A stretch of DNA of 64,000 nt from Prevotella nigrescens (GTDB taxonomy: Bacteria; Bacteroidota; Bacteroidia; Bacteroidales; Bacteroidaceae), in contig NZ_CP133465.1 of NCBI RefSeq assembly GCF_031191185.1, forward strand, positions 1,670,001 through 1,734,000. The letters are read 5' to 3'. The position numbers and the translations under genes are program-made. The notes below the pieces were generated by a model. It was given only the letters and a program-made list of their open reading frames with translations, was not told the origin of the DNA and searched no databases. Below are positions 8,514 to 17,938 of the stretch, one piece after another (position 1 is the stretch's first letter; every line of letters starts with the position of its first letter).

Positions 8514-8927
8514 TTATTTGGTAAATCCTCCTAATGCCTTCATGAGCTGTCCAAGTTCAGAGTAAGTGTAATCTCTGTCGTTCTTTTCTTTTTCTTTCAT
8601 CGACTTCTCGGCATTGGTTATTGCCTTTTTGAGGCTTCCTCCTTTGTGTTCAAAATAATCATGTAGTCCTTTATTTTTGCGAAAAAACTTTTCTGCCTTC
8701 TCGTATTTCACGCATTTATTTAAATCTTTAATTAACGATTCTTGATTTTCGTATTGACGAGAGGTATACTGAAAGTAGTAAAAAAAGAACAACTCCGTAC
8801 AGAGATGCGTTTCAAAGAACTCTACTTTGCAGGAAATACCCTTTTTCGGCTTGTTTATTGGTTTTGCAAATTTAGCCCTTAATCTCTTGTATCGTGTGCG
8901 TTCAGGTTCCTTATTTTTATTGTCCAT
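8514..8927 (-). CDS. Hypothetical basic protein
   Basis: I do not recognise this 137-residue protein. It is rich in Lys and Glu, starts with a strongly basic stretch (RTRYKRLRAKFAKPINKPKK at about 10-29) and has an aromatic patch TELFFFYYFQYTSRQYENQE in the middle. The rest looks helical and charged (EKAEKFFRKNKGLHDYFEHKGG, then NAEKSMKEKEKNDRDYTYSE). There is no signal peptide or clear membrane span. It stands alone, convergent with the DUF3127 gene, with a repeat array in its upstream region. Intact length, good codon pattern and its own terminator support a real gene; function is unknown. Confidence 0.7.
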   Translation of the reverse strand: MDNKNKEPERTRYKRLRAKFAKPINKPKKGISCKVEFFETHLCTELFFFYYFQYTSRQYENQESLIKDLNKCVKYEKAEKFFRKNKGLHDYFEHKGGSLKKAITNAEKSMKEKEKNDRDYTYSELGQLMKALGGFTK

Positions 8928-8983
8928 ATCTATGATACAGAATATATGGGTGCCCGCATAAAAGCTATACGAAATGTTAATAA

Positions 8984-9048
8984 CGACAAAAGTACATTTC
9001 GTGCCTCACAAAAGTATATTTTGTGCCCTACGAAAGTACATTTTGTCG
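8984..9048. repeat. Three 22-bp palindromic tandem units (family B, copy 1)
   Basis: Three units at an exact 22-base period: 8984-9005, 9006-9027 and 9028-9048. Each unit is itself an inverted repeat, clearest in the second (CACAAAA, 5 bases, TTTTGTG). The flank AAATGTTAATAA just before the array and the bases GTCTCT just after it recur, in opposite orientation, at a second copy at 21070-21135. The array lies in the gap between two minus-strand genes (8927 and 9086). Confidence 0.88.
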
Positions 9049-9085
9049 TAGTCTCTATATTCAATGCCTATAGTACTTAGTTTTA

Positions 9086-10189
9086 TTATTTTTCTAGAAT
9101 AGAATAGTAAAAAGCTTCGTATTGCTTAGCCACTTTTATGTAGTCGTGGTGTTTGCGAATGTAGTCGATGCTTTCTTGTTGAAGTTGTGGTATGCGTTCG
9201 GGGTGGAGTGCCAATAGCTTTATTTGTTCGTAACAGCTTTCGTAAGTTGGCTGAACATTGATGATAGGGCGAAGTTGTGTTTCGTTTAGTATCTCGTAGT
9301 TCTCGGGTTCTCCACCTCCAATACAAATAATCCCCCTGCTCATAGCTTCCAATGGGTTCATCGAGGGAGTGTAGCTATAAAGCTGGTCGAGTATGGCATC
9401 GGAGCCTTCCATTAGCTTTACGTATTCGTTGAATGGAATTCCTTCGGCTATGCGCAACTCCAACAGTTCGGGATAGTCTGCTTTTACCGCCTTGGCAGCT
9501 CGGAGCATAATGTCTGTTCCTTTATATTCTGAACGGTTCTTGCTTATTCCGATGAACAGTTTCAGTGCTCCGTCTTTCCTTTCAGCTTGTATGTTTTTTC
9601 CTTCGGTGATGATGGGAAAGGGAATGAATGTTGTTTTGTTGGGAAAGAAGGGCTGGTAGCAAACTTGGTATTCGTATAGTCCTGCCACAATGCCGTCGCA
9701 ATCGTTGGCTATTGTTTTGTTCAGTTGCTCTTTGTCTGTGCCTACCCAATCGTGTTGCTCTATAATGGCATCTTTGTTTGTTCTTAGTGTCTTACCAATG
9801 TTGAAGTCGCTGTATCGTAAAGGCATGGTGGTGCTATTGACGTGTACCCAATAGTAGTCCATACCGAAAGCACCCATTACTATTTTCTTATTGTGGCGAC
9901 GCAGGTAGTTGTATATGTACTGAATGCGTTTCGCTTTCAGGTCTATGAAGACGGGATTGATAATTTGCACGATGTCGTAGCCACGCAATTTGTGCAGATT
10001 GGCGAATAGATGCAACGTAAGCCGAAGCCCCGCAAGCCGTCCTGACGGTCGGGCAAGGTCGATGTCGCGGGGATATGCCTTCCAGTAATCGCCGTTTGAA
10101 GCCACAACTACCTTGTGTCCTAAATGCTCCAAACCCGCTTTCAACGTGTTGTGCACATTGCTGTATTCTCCAATCAACAGTATTTTCAT
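9086..10189 (-). CDS. Glycosyltransferase (GT4-like)
   Basis: A 367-residue glycosyltransferase of the GT-B type. MKILLIGEYSNVHNTLKAGLEHLGHKVVVAS is the typical first strand, loop and helix of family 4 enzymes. The C-terminal half has FIGISKNRSEYKGTDIMLRAA, then LMEGSDAILDQLYSYTPSMNPLEAMSRGIICIGG, which corresponds to the nucleotide-sugar binding region with the usual acidic residue replaced by a less typical P-L-E-A motif. The sugar and acceptor cannot be read from sequence. It is the last of three minus-strand glycosyltransferases (gap of 15 bases to the next) in a surface glycan cluster. Confidence 0.88.
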   Translation of the reverse strand: MKILLIGEYSNVHNTLKAGLEHLGHKVVVASNGDYWKAYPRDIDLARPSGRLAGLRLTLHLFANLHKLRGYDIVQIINPVFIDLKAKRIQYIYNYLRRHNKKIVMGAFGMDYYWVHVNSTTMPLRYSDFNIGKTLRTNKDAIIEQHDWVGTDKEQLNKTIANDCDGIVAGLYEYQVCYQPFFPNKTTFIPFPIITEGKNIQAERKDGALKLFIGISKNRSEYKGTDIMLRAAKAVKADYPELLELRIAEGIPFNEYVKLMEGSDAILDQLYSYTPSMNPLEAMSRGIICIGGGEPENYEILNETQLRPIINVQPTYESCYEQIKLLALHPERIPQLQQESIDYIRKHHDYIKVAKQYEAFYYSILEK

Positions 10190-10204
10190 TTCGCTATGAT
10201 GCTA

Positions 10205-11194
10205 CTAATTCAGACGTGGCAGTGTGTGAATAAGGATTTTTCGCCCCGCTTTCGAGTTTATCATTATAGAGAACAGCTTGTACTTTCGTGTGTAATTCTT
10301 CTTTGGCAGTGGGAAAAGTCCACGCTTTTCGAGCCGTAGCAGAACGTGGTTAAGATACTGTTCGTCGCGTGTCAGGATTATGATGTTGTAAATATAGTCC
10401 ATCGTCAGTTGTGCAACACGGCGAAGCATAGCCACTCTGTCTTTAGCAGGCATAAGGTCGGCTTTGTCTTGCAGGCTCTTTATAACTTGTTCGGTGTCTT
10501 GCAGACGCTTTAGTTTCCAGCGTTTATCCTTTTTGTGTGTTATCGATTCCGTGCGTTTTCGGTAGAAGTATGCTTGCACTTTGGTGTTGTAAACCTTGTC
10601 GGCACGAATAATAAGCTGCGGTGTAAATTCTTCGTCTTCGTGTAGAATACCCTTTGTGAAACGCAAGTTTACCAATAGATTCTTCTTGAAAATATATCCG
10701 CATGCCGATGCCCGCAAGTTGTTGTTGTGCATATATTCTGTACCGGAAAACACCTCGTTGTTGGCAAGTTGTGCACTTGAAACTTCTTTGGTGGCAAAGT
10801 CGAAAAGAACGATGTCGGCATCTTTAAACCTTATAAAGTCCAAACATTTATCGTAGTTGCTCGATACAAGGGAGTCGTCAGCATCTACAAACTGAAGGTA
10901 TTGCCCGTTTGCCATTGCAATTCCAGTGTTTCTTGCTTGGCTAAGTCCCTGATTGGGTTGTCGAATGTATATCATTTGGTCGGCAACATCTGTCAATAAG
11001 TTGAGTGGCGACACATCTGAACCATCATCAATGACGATAATCTCACGCTCTTCTCTGTTAAGTGTGAGCATAAGAATGCTATCGATACATTTCTTTAGCA
11101 TATCGATAGGTTCGTTGTAATAGGTGATGATAAAGCTGATTAGTGGCTGGGCTTTATCGTTTTGTGGAAGAGGGTGTTGAGTTTGCATAAGCAT
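10205..11194 (-). CDS. Glycosyltransferase family 2
   Basis: A 329-residue family 2 glycosyltransferase. The GT-A fold is seen in LISFIITYYNEPIDMLKKCIDSIL, IIVIDDGSDVSPL, QPNQGLSQARNTGIAMANGQYLQFVDADDSLV (the DXD-type metal site is DADD). The start is either the ATG at 11194 or 11188; both lie inside the upstream glycosyltransferase gene, an overlap of about 50 bases. That suggests translational coupling. The acceptor is unknown; context points to a surface polysaccharide or lipopolysaccharide. Confidence 0.9.
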   Translation of the reverse strand: MLMQTQHPLPQNDKAQPLISFIITYYNEPIDMLKKCIDSILMLTLNREEREIIVIDDGSDVSPLNLLTDVADQMIYIRQPNQGLSQARNTGIAMANGQYLQFVDADDSLVSSNYDKCLDFIRFKDADIVLFDFATKEVSSAQLANNEVFSGTEYMHNNNLRASACGYIFKKNLLVNLRFTKGILHEDEEFTPQLIIRADKVYNTKVQAYFYRKRTESITHKKDKRWKLKRLQDTEQVIKSLQDKADLMPAKDRVAMLRRVAQLTMDYIYNIIILTRDEQYLNHVLLRLEKRGLFPLPKKNYTRKYKLFSIMINSKAGRKILIHTLPRLN

Positions 11195-12033
11195 TTTATT
11201 CCTAAAAGATGAAGTAACGTTAGTTTTAAGTTGCCATAGAACGGACGAATCGGCAGCAATGGCATTGCCTTAGTTGCTTCGTAAACGTCCAACTGAATGT
11301 TCAGAACGTGTGTGTAATAGGTTGCGTCTATCTCGTTGTTGCCATTTATATAAGCCAAATGCGCTTCTAACAGACTCGTTAGGTCTTGTCCGTTGGCATT
11401 GGCGGTAATTCCTGCGTCGTTCCAGCAGTAATAATATGTTCCTAAACTTGTGGTTGCGATGGTTTTAGCCGCAGCCATGAGTTTTGGAAGTGTATGTGCA
11501 TCTTCAAAATTCTTGCCTTTTGGAAATTCAATATCGGTAAAAAGTTCGCGCCGATATATCTTGTTCCATGCATAAGTATGGTGGTAAGCCTGCCCTTTCA
11601 GCCAGTATTCCTGCTTGTTTTGATAGACACAATCGTCCAATATTAATGAGTGCTGTGCTTTTGAACCATACTTCTCGATAACCGAAAATTCAAGAATGTC
11701 GTATTTTGGGTGGGCATTCAGCAATTCCATAACACCCTTGTAGGTGTCTTGTGCAATGAAGTCGTCGGAGTCTATGAATGTGATGTATTCCCCTTTCGCT
11801 GCCTTTATACCTGTATTTCGGGCTGCCGAAAGCCCTTGGTTGCATTGGTGTATAACGCTTATTCTATTGTCCGTTCGGGCAATTTCGTCTACCATTGTGG
11901 CGGAATTATCTGTTGAGCCATCATTAACCAATATCATTTCAAAGTTTTGAAATGACTGTCTGAGAACGCTCTCAACACACCGACGGAGCGTTTTCTCAAC
12001 ATTGTAAACTGGTATGATAATACTTAATTCCAT
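11140..12033 (-). CDS. Glycosyltransferase family 2
   Basis: A 297-residue family 2 glycosyltransferase that starts MELSIIIPVYNVEKTLRRCV at the ATG at 12033. Motifs are ILVNDGSTDNSATM, QGLSAARNTGIKAAKGEY and FIDSDDFI (metal site DSDD). The open frame runs further upstream to 12195 but that part crosses the divergent flippase gene and lacks family similarity, so the start at 12033 is chosen. It leads a minus-strand set of three glycosyltransferases and is divergent from the flippase, with 53 bases between starts. A TATTTTTG box lies at 12048-12055 on the minus strand and may be its promoter. Confidence 0.9.
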   Translation of the reverse strand: MELSIIIPVYNVEKTLRRCVESVLRQSFQNFEMILVNDGSTDNSATMVDEIARTDNRISVIHQCNQGLSAARNTGIKAAKGEYITFIDSDDFIAQDTYKGVMELLNAHPKYDILEFSVIEKYGSKAQHSLILDDCVYQNKQEYWLKGQAYHHTYAWNKIYRRELFTDIEFPKGKNFEDAHTLPKLMAAAKTIATTSLGTYYYCWNDAGITANANGQDLTSLLEAHLAYINGNNEIDATYYTHVLNIQLDVYEATKAMPLLPIRPFYGNLKLTLLHLLGIKCLCKLNTLFHKTIKPSH

Positions 12034-12086
12034 AAATTTCCTTGTTGCAAAAATAATAAAAACTTTTAAATTACGTTTAAAGATTA

Positions 12087-13583
12087 ATGAAAAAAACAGA
12101 CAGCTACAGCCATATTCTGCGATATACTGGACTCTTTGGTGGAGTTCAGAGCCTGAATATATTGGTTGGTGTCGTGCGAAATAAGTTGGTTGCAATGATT
12201 TTAGGGCCTGACGGAATGGGACTTATTTCGCTGTTTAATTCTACTTTGAAGTTGATGAGCGACTCCACCAACTTCGGAATATCTATCAGTGCTGTCAAGA
12301 GTATATCCGAACACTTCGACAAAAACGAAGAGGAGAAGTTGGCAGATACTGTGAAATTGGTGCGTTCGTGGAGCCTGTTGGCAGGATTGTTGGGAATGTT
12401 TCTTTGCATCGTATTGAGTCCGTTGTTAAGCAAGTTCACTTTTTCGTGGGACGGACACCGCCTGCATTTCATTCTTCTTTCGCCCATTGTAGCCTTAATG
12501 GCTTTGTCGGGAGGCGAGCTTGCTATATTAAAAGGACTTCGTGAGTTAAGGAAATTAGCAGTAATCTCTATCTTTAACGTGTTAGGGGCATTGGTTTCTT
12601 CAGTGCCGTTGTATTACTTCTTTCGCGAAAAAGCCATTGTGCCATCATTGGTAATAATGGCGCTTATTCAGTTTGCTCTGACGATAGCTTATTCATATCA
12701 TATCTATCCTTTGCGATTAATGAACCGTTGGCAATCTATGCGTGAAGGAGTGGGAATGCTACGACTTGGAATTGCATTTGTGATTGCGGGCATTTTAGGT
12801 TCGGGGGCAGACTTCTTGATTCGTAGCTATATTAATAATGTGGCGAACATTGATACCGTTGGTTTCTTTAATGCGGGCTATATGATGACGATGACCTATG
12901 TCGGTATGGTGTTTGCAGCAATGGAAACCGACTTTTTTCCCCGTCTTTCAGGTGCCAATCAGTACCGATTTACTTTTAACCAGATAGTAAACAGGCAAAT
13001 AGAAGTTATGTTGCTGTTGGTTTCTCCGCTGTTGGTGCTGTTTTCTTTGTTTCTTCCGATACTGCTTCCTTTATTATATACAGGCAAATTTATGCCTGCT
13101 TTGGGAATGATGCAAGTCATTATGCTTGCTATGTACTTTAGAGCTGTGAAGTTGCCAGTACAGTATATACCATTGGCAAAAGGCGATTCTGTTTCCTATT
13201 TGCTTTTAGAAGGCATTTACGATGTAGTGTTGGTGGTTGCCGTAATTTTGAATTTCGACCGACTCGGTTTGGTTGGAGCAGGGTGGGCGATAACCATTGC
13301 GGGCTTTTTAGATGCCGTATTGGTGTTTGTTTATTCTCGTTGGAAGTACGGCTATAAGGTTTCTTCAAGCGTATTGCTTTATTCTTCCATTCAGATACCT
13401 ATAGGATTCTTAACCTTTATGGTAACCCAGCAGTCTAATCAGCTAATGTATTGGTGTGGGGGATTGTTGTTGGCGTTGATAAGTGCTGCGACATCTGTTA
13501 GCATACTGAAAACAAAAACGAACCTATGGAATAGGCTTACTTCAAAGATATTAAGGCGTTTTAAGCGGAATGGCGAAGATTAG
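12087..13583 (+). CDS. Oligosaccharide flippase (Wzx-like)
   Basis: A 498-residue integral membrane protein with about 12-14 hydrophobic segments. The start MKKTDSYSHILRYTGLFGGVQSLNILVGVVRNKLVAM and GPDGMGLISLFNS match O-antigen translocases of the MATE/MVF superfamily, which flip lipid-linked sugar repeat units across the inner membrane. It is divergent from the glycosyltransferase operon and overlaps the next glycosyltransferase by 14 bases. This fits a surface polysaccharide cluster. No Wzy-type polymerase is seen in the window, so the polymer or its ligation must be encoded elsewhere or the unit is transferred as a single oligosaccharide. Confidence 0.92.
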   Translation: MKKTDSYSHILRYTGLFGGVQSLNILVGVVRNKLVAMILGPDGMGLISLFNSTLKLMSDSTNFGISISAVKSISEHFDKNEEEKLADTVKLVRSWSLLAGLLGMFLCIVLSPLLSKFTFSWDGHRLHFILLSPIVALMALSGGELAILKGLRELRKLAVISIFNVLGALVSSVPLYYFFREKAIVPSLVIMALIQFALTIAYSYHIYPLRLMNRWQSMREGVGMLRLGIAFVIAGILGSGADFLIRSYINNVANIDTVGFFNAGYMMTMTYVGMVFAAMETDFFPRLSGANQYRFTFNQIVNRQIEVMLLLVSPLLVLFSLFLPILLPLLYTGKFMPALGMMQVIMLAMYFRAVKLPVQYIPLAKGDSVSYLLLEGIYDVVLVVAVILNFDRLGLVGAGWAITIAGFLDAVLVFVYSRWKYGYKVSSSVLLYSSIQIPIGFLTFMVTQQSNQLMYWCGGLLLALISAATSVSILKTKTNLWNRLTSKILRRFKRNGED

Positions 13584-14562
13584 CATTTTAGTAGCTGTAT
13601 ATAATGCAGAGAAATACTTGTCCCAATGTTTGAGTTCCTTGCTCTCTCAGACGCTTCAAGACATAGAAATAATATGTATTGATGATGCTTCTACCGACTC
13701 GTCGCTTAGTATTCTTAACGCGTATGCTGTAAAAGATGAAAGGATAAAAGTAGTACACTTGCCTCAAAATGCAGGAATAGCCAAGGCACGGAATGCAGGA
13801 TTGCGTATTTCTACTGGTGAGTATATTGCATTTGTTGATAGCGACGACTGGCTGTCTGAAGATGCTTGCGAAAAGGTTTTTGATGTCTTCAGGCGTTATC
13901 CATCAACCGATACGGTGCTTTTCCACGTAAAAAGCGTTTATGGCGATAAGGAAGTGGATTTCTCTATGTCTCCTTTTACCATCTTAGATGGCTTTACGGC
14001 ATTCCGTGAAAGTCTGACTTGGAATATCCACGGCATTTATGTGATTAGGCGAGAACTGCATCTTCGTTTCCCTTACGACGAGTCTGCCATTGCGTACAGC
14101 GATGAAAATGTAACACGTTTGCACTATTTGAAATCGCAAGAAATACGCATTTGCGAGGGCATTTATTATTATAGGCAGCATTTAGGTTCGGTAACACATA
14201 AGGTAAGCTTGCGTCGTTTCGACTATTTGTTGGCAAATAAAAGTATGAAACAGCAACTGGAAGCCTTGAAAGTTCCAGACAAGATACTCAATATATACGA
14301 AGAAGTGCGTTGGCGGAATGTGATAGGTCTTTATATGTTCTACTTTCTACATCGCAAAGAACTTGATAAGCCTTCTCGGAAACAAGGCTTGAAGATTATA
14401 AAAAGCAGTTGGCATAGTATAGAACAAAACCGTTTGCCAAGGTGGCTGATACGAAAGTTCGGGTACATACCTTTTCAAAAGTCGTGGTTTACTTTCCGTT
14501 TGCAGGAGGAAACCTATTTCTTTTTGCGTGCATTGATTGGTAGAAACAAAGAGCAATTGTAG
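13570..14562 (+). CDS. Glycosyltransferase family 2
   Basis: A 330-residue family 2 glycosyltransferase: MAKISILVAVYNAEKYLSQC at the start, IICIDDASTDSSLSIL, AGIAKARNAGLRIS and FVDSDDWL with the metal site DSDD. It begins inside the end of the flippase gene (14-base overlap), which implies a two-gene plus-strand operon with translational coupling. The C-terminal half is less conserved and basic. The sugar used is not known. It ends the glycan cluster; a 660-base gap with a dispersed repeat follows. Confidence 0.92.
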   Translation: MAKISILVAVYNAEKYLSQCLSSLLSQTLQDIEIICIDDASTDSSLSILNAYAVKDERIKVVHLPQNAGIAKARNAGLRISTGEYIAFVDSDDWLSEDACEKVFDVFRRYPSTDTVLFHVKSVYGDKEVDFSMSPFTILDGFTAFRESLTWNIHGIYVIRRELHLRFPYDESAIAYSDENVTRLHYLKSQEIRICEGIYYYRQHLGSVTHKVSLRRFDYLLANKSMKQQLEALKVPDKILNIYEEVRWRNVIGLYMFYFLHRKELDKPSRKQGLKIIKSSWHSIEQNRLPRWLIRKFGYIPFQKSWFTFRLQEETYFFLRALIGRNKEQL

Positions 14563-15165
14563 TTTTTAAGCTCTTTTTACTGGTTGCATTATCAGTGCAA
14601 ATCATCTACTTGCCTTTATTGCAAAGCTGCAACAGATCAATAGAAGTTTTAATGAGAAAACTTGTTTTATAAGCAAAAAGAACACGGTAAATGTGTAAAT
14701 ATTTTTCGCAGGTGTATCTATTGTTTAACTCGTTTATTGCCAGTGCATTACAAAGTCTATTGTTTTGCATTTTAAAAGCGTAGGTTTTGCACGGTAAAAG
14801 AGCCTCTTTTGGTCGGCAAAACAGCCGCTTTCGCAATGTCAAAGCTTAGTTATCACTTTTTAACGAAATTATCTTTACAAAGTAAAGGTTGTTTTATCAT
14901 TTTCATAAAGCAAGAAAAAGAGAAGCTGGTCTTTCTGTAAGTATCAATTATCGAGTAGCGGTAACGTCAATGTGGCGAAGCTATATAAAAACCGCTTATT
15001 CTTCTTTAGAATGAAAAGATTTTTTGAAATATTGAAACAACAGTATTGTATGCTGATTATCAATCAATTAATTTTTAAAATATCCCCATTATCCTCCATT
15101 TCGTTTTCATTGATACAAAGGTAGTTATTTTTTGGTTAAATCGACTTACAAGATTTGATAATTAT
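14563..15165. other. Gene-free stretch after the glycan cluster
   Basis: No convincing gene here. The stretch is A+T-rich; the only structure I see is the dispersed repeat at 14695-14937 (family C). The remaining parts, 14563-14694 and 14938-15165, show no clear terminator hairpin, RNA gene or open frame with a family match. Confidence 0.6.
14695..14937 (+). repeat. Dispersed 243-bp repeat (family C, copy 1)
   Basis: Aligns along its whole length, in the same orientation, with 54886-55127 (242 bp). Conserved blocks include the first bases GTAAAYATTTTTCG, the centre with AAAGCG and the word AAAAGAGCC, and AATTATCTTTACAAA followed by AAGCAAGA near the end. The middle holds short words with alternating TTGTTTTRC, GCAAAAGAGCC and their complements, so it can fold. 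It is intergenic, between the glycan cluster and phoH. Confidence 0.85.
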
Positions 15166-15196
15166 TTGCGTGGTTCACGTTTTTATATTAACTTTG
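15166..15196 (+). promoter_or_regulatory. Promoter of phoH operon
   Basis: Bacteroidetes sigma-70-type promoter: TTG at 15166-15168 (within TTTG), 20 bases, then TAACTTTG at 15189-15196. It ends 27 bases before the TTG start codon of phoH. Confidence 0.8.
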
Positions 15197-15223
15197 CAGC
15201 AGTATTAAAATAGGTGAAAGAAA

Positions 15224-16183
15224 TTGATAGAAAAACATATTGTTCTTGATGATATTGACCCCGTAGTGTTCTATGGCGTTGGTAATATACATCTGCAAAT
15301 GATAAAATCTCTCTTTCCAAAAGTGAGAGTCGTTGCTCGCGACAATGTAATAAAGGTATTGGGCGACGAAGAGCAGATGGCAAAATTAGAAGAAGATGTT
15401 GAGAATATGCGCAAACATATTTTAAAGTATAATGTTATAAGCGAAGAAGATATTCTTGACATTGTAAACGGAAGACAAACCAAAACAGATACAGGCAAAG
15501 GTGTATTGGTTTACTCTGTTTCGGGAAAGCCTATAAAAAGTCGCTCTCACAATCAGCAACTATTGGTTGATGCCTTCAACAAGAACGATATGGTGTTTGC
15601 GGTAGGTCCAGCAGGTACAGGTAAAACCTATTTGAGCATTGCGCTTGCTGTGAAAGCATTGAAAGCAAAGGAAGTTAAGAAGATTATTCTCTCTCGTCCA
15701 GCGGTCGAAGCTGGAGAAAAATTAGGCTTTCTGCCTGGCGATATGAAAGAGAAGATAGACCCCTATCTGCAACCTTTGTACGATTCGCTTGAAGATATGA
15801 TTCCCGCAGTTAAACTTCAAGATATGATGGACAAGCACATCATACAAATAGCTCCGCTTGCATTTATGCGAGGAAGAACGTTGAACGATGCCATTGTCAT
15901 ACTCGATGAAGCCCAAAACACATCGACAGCCCAAATCAGAATGTTTCTTACACGATTGGGAATGAACTCAAAGATGATAATAACAGGCGATTTAACACAG
16001 ATAGACCTTTCCTACAATCAGAAAAGCGGACTGAAAGAAGCGATAGAAATACTTTCTGGAACAGAAGGAATAGCTGTTGTAAAACTCGACCAAAAAGATA
16101 TTGTAAGACATAAGCTTGTAACGAGAATTGTTACTGCTTACGATACATACGATAAAGCAAAGAAAAATAAGACTACTCCATAA
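15224..16183 (+). CDS. PhoH-like ATPase
   Basis: A 319-residue PhoH/PhoL-family ATPase. Walker A is GPAGTGKT at about residue 128 and Walker B is [12 protein letters not shown]; these proteins are linked to RNA metabolism and often carry a nearby endoribonuclease. The start is the TTG at 15224: an in-frame stop lies 9 bases upstream, no ATG is available, and the resulting [20 protein letters not shown] is the usual family N-terminus. A purine-rich AGGTGAAAG precedes it. The first gene of a plus-strand run with purC and menG; the gap to purC is 13 bases. Confidence 0.95.
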   Translation: MIEKHIVLDDIDPVVFYGVGNIHLQMIKSLFPKVRVVARDNVIKVLGDEEQMAKLEEDVENMRKHILKYNVISEEDILDIVNGRQTKTDTGKGVLVYSVSGKPIKSRSHNQQLLVDAFNKNDMVFAVGPAGTGKTYLSIALAVKALKAKEVKKIILSRPAVEAGEKLGFLPGDMKEKIDPYLQPLYDSLEDMIPAVKLQDMMDKHIIQIAPLAFMRGRTLNDAIVILDEAQNTSTAQIRMFLTRLGMNSKMIITGDLTQIDLSYNQKSGLKEAIEILSGTEGIAVVKLDQKDIVRHKLVTRIVTAYDTYDKAKKNKTTP

Positions 16184-16196
16184 AACAATAAAAATT

Positions 16197-17147
16197 ATGA
16201 ATGCATTGACTAAAACCGATTTTAAGTTCGAAGGACAAAGAAATGTTTATCACGGAAAAGTTCGTGATGTCTACGACATTAACGATGATTTAATAGTAAT
16301 GGTCGCAACCGACCGTATTTCAGCCTTCGATGTGGTATTGCCTAAAGGTATTCCTTTCAAAGGACAAGTTTTAAACCAGATAGCTTCAAAGTTTTTAGAC
16401 CTTACTTCTGACATTTGCCCTAACTGGAAATTAGCGACTCCAGACCCAATGGTTACAGTGGGATTGAAATGCGAAGGCTTTAAGGTGGAGATGATTATCC
16501 GTTCTATTCTTACAGGTTCGGCTTGGAGAGAATATAAAGCTGGCTGCAGAGAACTTTGCGGTGTGAAACTTCCAGATGGAATGAAAGAAAACGAACGCTT
16601 CCCCGAACCAATCATCACACCAACCACCAAGGCTGACGAAGGCCACGATATGAACATTTCCAAAGAAGAAATCATCAAGCAAGGTATCGTTTCAGAAGAA
16701 GACTACAATACGATTGAAGATTGGACAAGAAAACTTTTTGCACGCGGACAGGAAATTGCCGCCCAAAAAGGACTTATTCTTGTTGATACCAAGTATGAAT
16801 TTGGTAAGCGTGATGGCAAATGCTATTTAATAGACGAAATACATACGCCAGACTCAAGTCGCTACTTCTATGCTGACGGCTATGAAGAAAAACTGGCAAA
16901 AGGCGAACCACAGAAGCAGCTTTCAAAGGAGTTTGTTCGCCAATGGCTGATAGAACACAACTTTATGAACGAACCGGGACAGAGTATGCCCGAAATAACT
17001 GATGAGTATGCAGCAAGCGTAGGCGACAGATACATTGAGCTCTATGAGCATATCACAGGAGAAACGTTTGTAAAAGTTGATAACGAAATTGACTTGGCAG
17101 GACGCATTGAAAAGAATGTAAGCCAGTATTTGGCTTCAAGAAAATAA
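16197..17147 (+). CDS. purC: Phosphoribosylaminoimidazole-succinocarboxamide synthase
   Basis: SAICAR synthetase, which joins CAIR and aspartate with ATP in purine synthesis. The 316-residue frame from the ATG at 16197 has [38 protein letters not shown] (family N-terminus), [13 protein letters not shown], and [13 protein letters not shown]. The open frame extends back to 16128 inside phoH, but the added residues do not match the family. It lies 13 bases after phoH, so probably one transcript. A second purine gene, purM, is in the same run. Confidence 0.97.
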   Translation: MNALTKTDFKFEGQRNVYHGKVRDVYDINDDLIVMVATDRISAFDVVLPKGIPFKGQVLNQIASKFLDLTSDICPNWKLATPDPMVTVGLKCEGFKVEMIIRSILTGSAWREYKAGCRELCGVKLPDGMKENERFPEPIITPTTKADEGHDMNISKEEIIKQGIVSEEDYNTIEDWTRKLFARGQEIAAQKGLILVDTKYEFGKRDGKCYLIDEIHTPDSSRYFYADGYEEKLAKGEPQKQLSKEFVRQWLIEHNFMNEPGQSMPEITDEYAASVGDRYIELYEHITGETFVKVDNEIDLAGRIEKNVSQYLASRK

Positions 17148-17190
17148 AAGGCTTCAAGATAATAGTCGCAAGAAACCAATAGGCATCAAA

Positions 17191-17925
17191 GTGTATAATC
17201 AAGAAAAGATAAAGCCTTATAACAGCACGGACGAAAAAGGGAAAGTGGTTGAGGAAATGTTTGACAACATAGCCCCAACCTATGACACCTTAAATCACAG
17301 GCTGTCATGGAATATAGACAAAAGTTGGCGCAAGAAAGCTATAAAGCAACTTTCACCATTCAAGCCCAAAACAATACTTGACATTGCAACGGGGACTGGC
17401 GATTTTGCTATTTTGTCAGCCAAAATGCTTTTACCTGATACACTTATTGGTGCTGATATTTCTGAAGGAATGATGGAAATTGGGCGACAGAAGGTAAAAA
17501 ATGAAGGGCTGGAAGGCATTATATCATTTCAAAAAGAAGATTGTTTAAATCTTACTTTCCCTTCCGATACATTTGAAGCTGTAACAGCTGCTTTCGGCAT
17601 TCGTAATTTTCAAGACCTTGAGAGAGGACTTGTAGAAATGTACAGGGTTTTAAAGAAAGGTGGACATTTGTGTATTATAGAACTCACTACGCCAATATCA
17701 TTCCCTATGAAGCAACTCTTTAAAGTGTATTCAAAGGTGGTTTTACCATTTTACGGACGCTTGATTTCAAAAGATAGCAACGCATACGATTATTTAAACA
17801 AGACGATTGCTGCATTTCCACAAGGTGAGACAATGATGAAAATTCTTCAGAAAGCTGGTTTCGCTAAAACCTCTTTTAAGCGTTTGACTTTTGGTATCTG
17901 CACAATGTATATTGCTGAAAAATAA
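17191..17925 (+). CDS. menG: Demethylmenaquinone methyltransferase (UbiE/MenG)
   Basis: A 244-residue SAM-dependent methyltransferase for the last step of menaquinone synthesis. [21 protein letters not shown] is the family signature, [18 protein letters not shown] is the SAM-binding motif and [15 protein letters not shown] is the second family signature. The start is a GTG at 17191, 43 bases after purC; no better ATG lies nearby. Menaquinone as the quinone fits an anaerobe. Next gene (aroE) follows after 13 bases. Confidence 0.95.
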   Translation: MYNQEKIKPYNSTDEKGKVVEEMFDNIAPTYDTLNHRLSWNIDKSWRKKAIKQLSPFKPKTILDIATGTGDFAILSAKMLLPDTLIGADISEGMMEIGRQKVKNEGLEGIISFQKEDCLNLTFPSDTFEAVTAAFGIRNFQDLERGLVEMYRVLKKGGHLCIIELTTPISFPMKQLFKVYSKVVLPFYGRLISKDSNAYDYLNKTIAAFPQGETMMKILQKAGFAKTSFKRLTFGICTMYIAEK

Positions 17926-17938
17926 ATTTTAGTTACTT

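Noticed and set aside
8984..9048. CRISPR array or integron site
   Set aside because: Units abut at a 22-base period without spacers, and no integrase gene is present.
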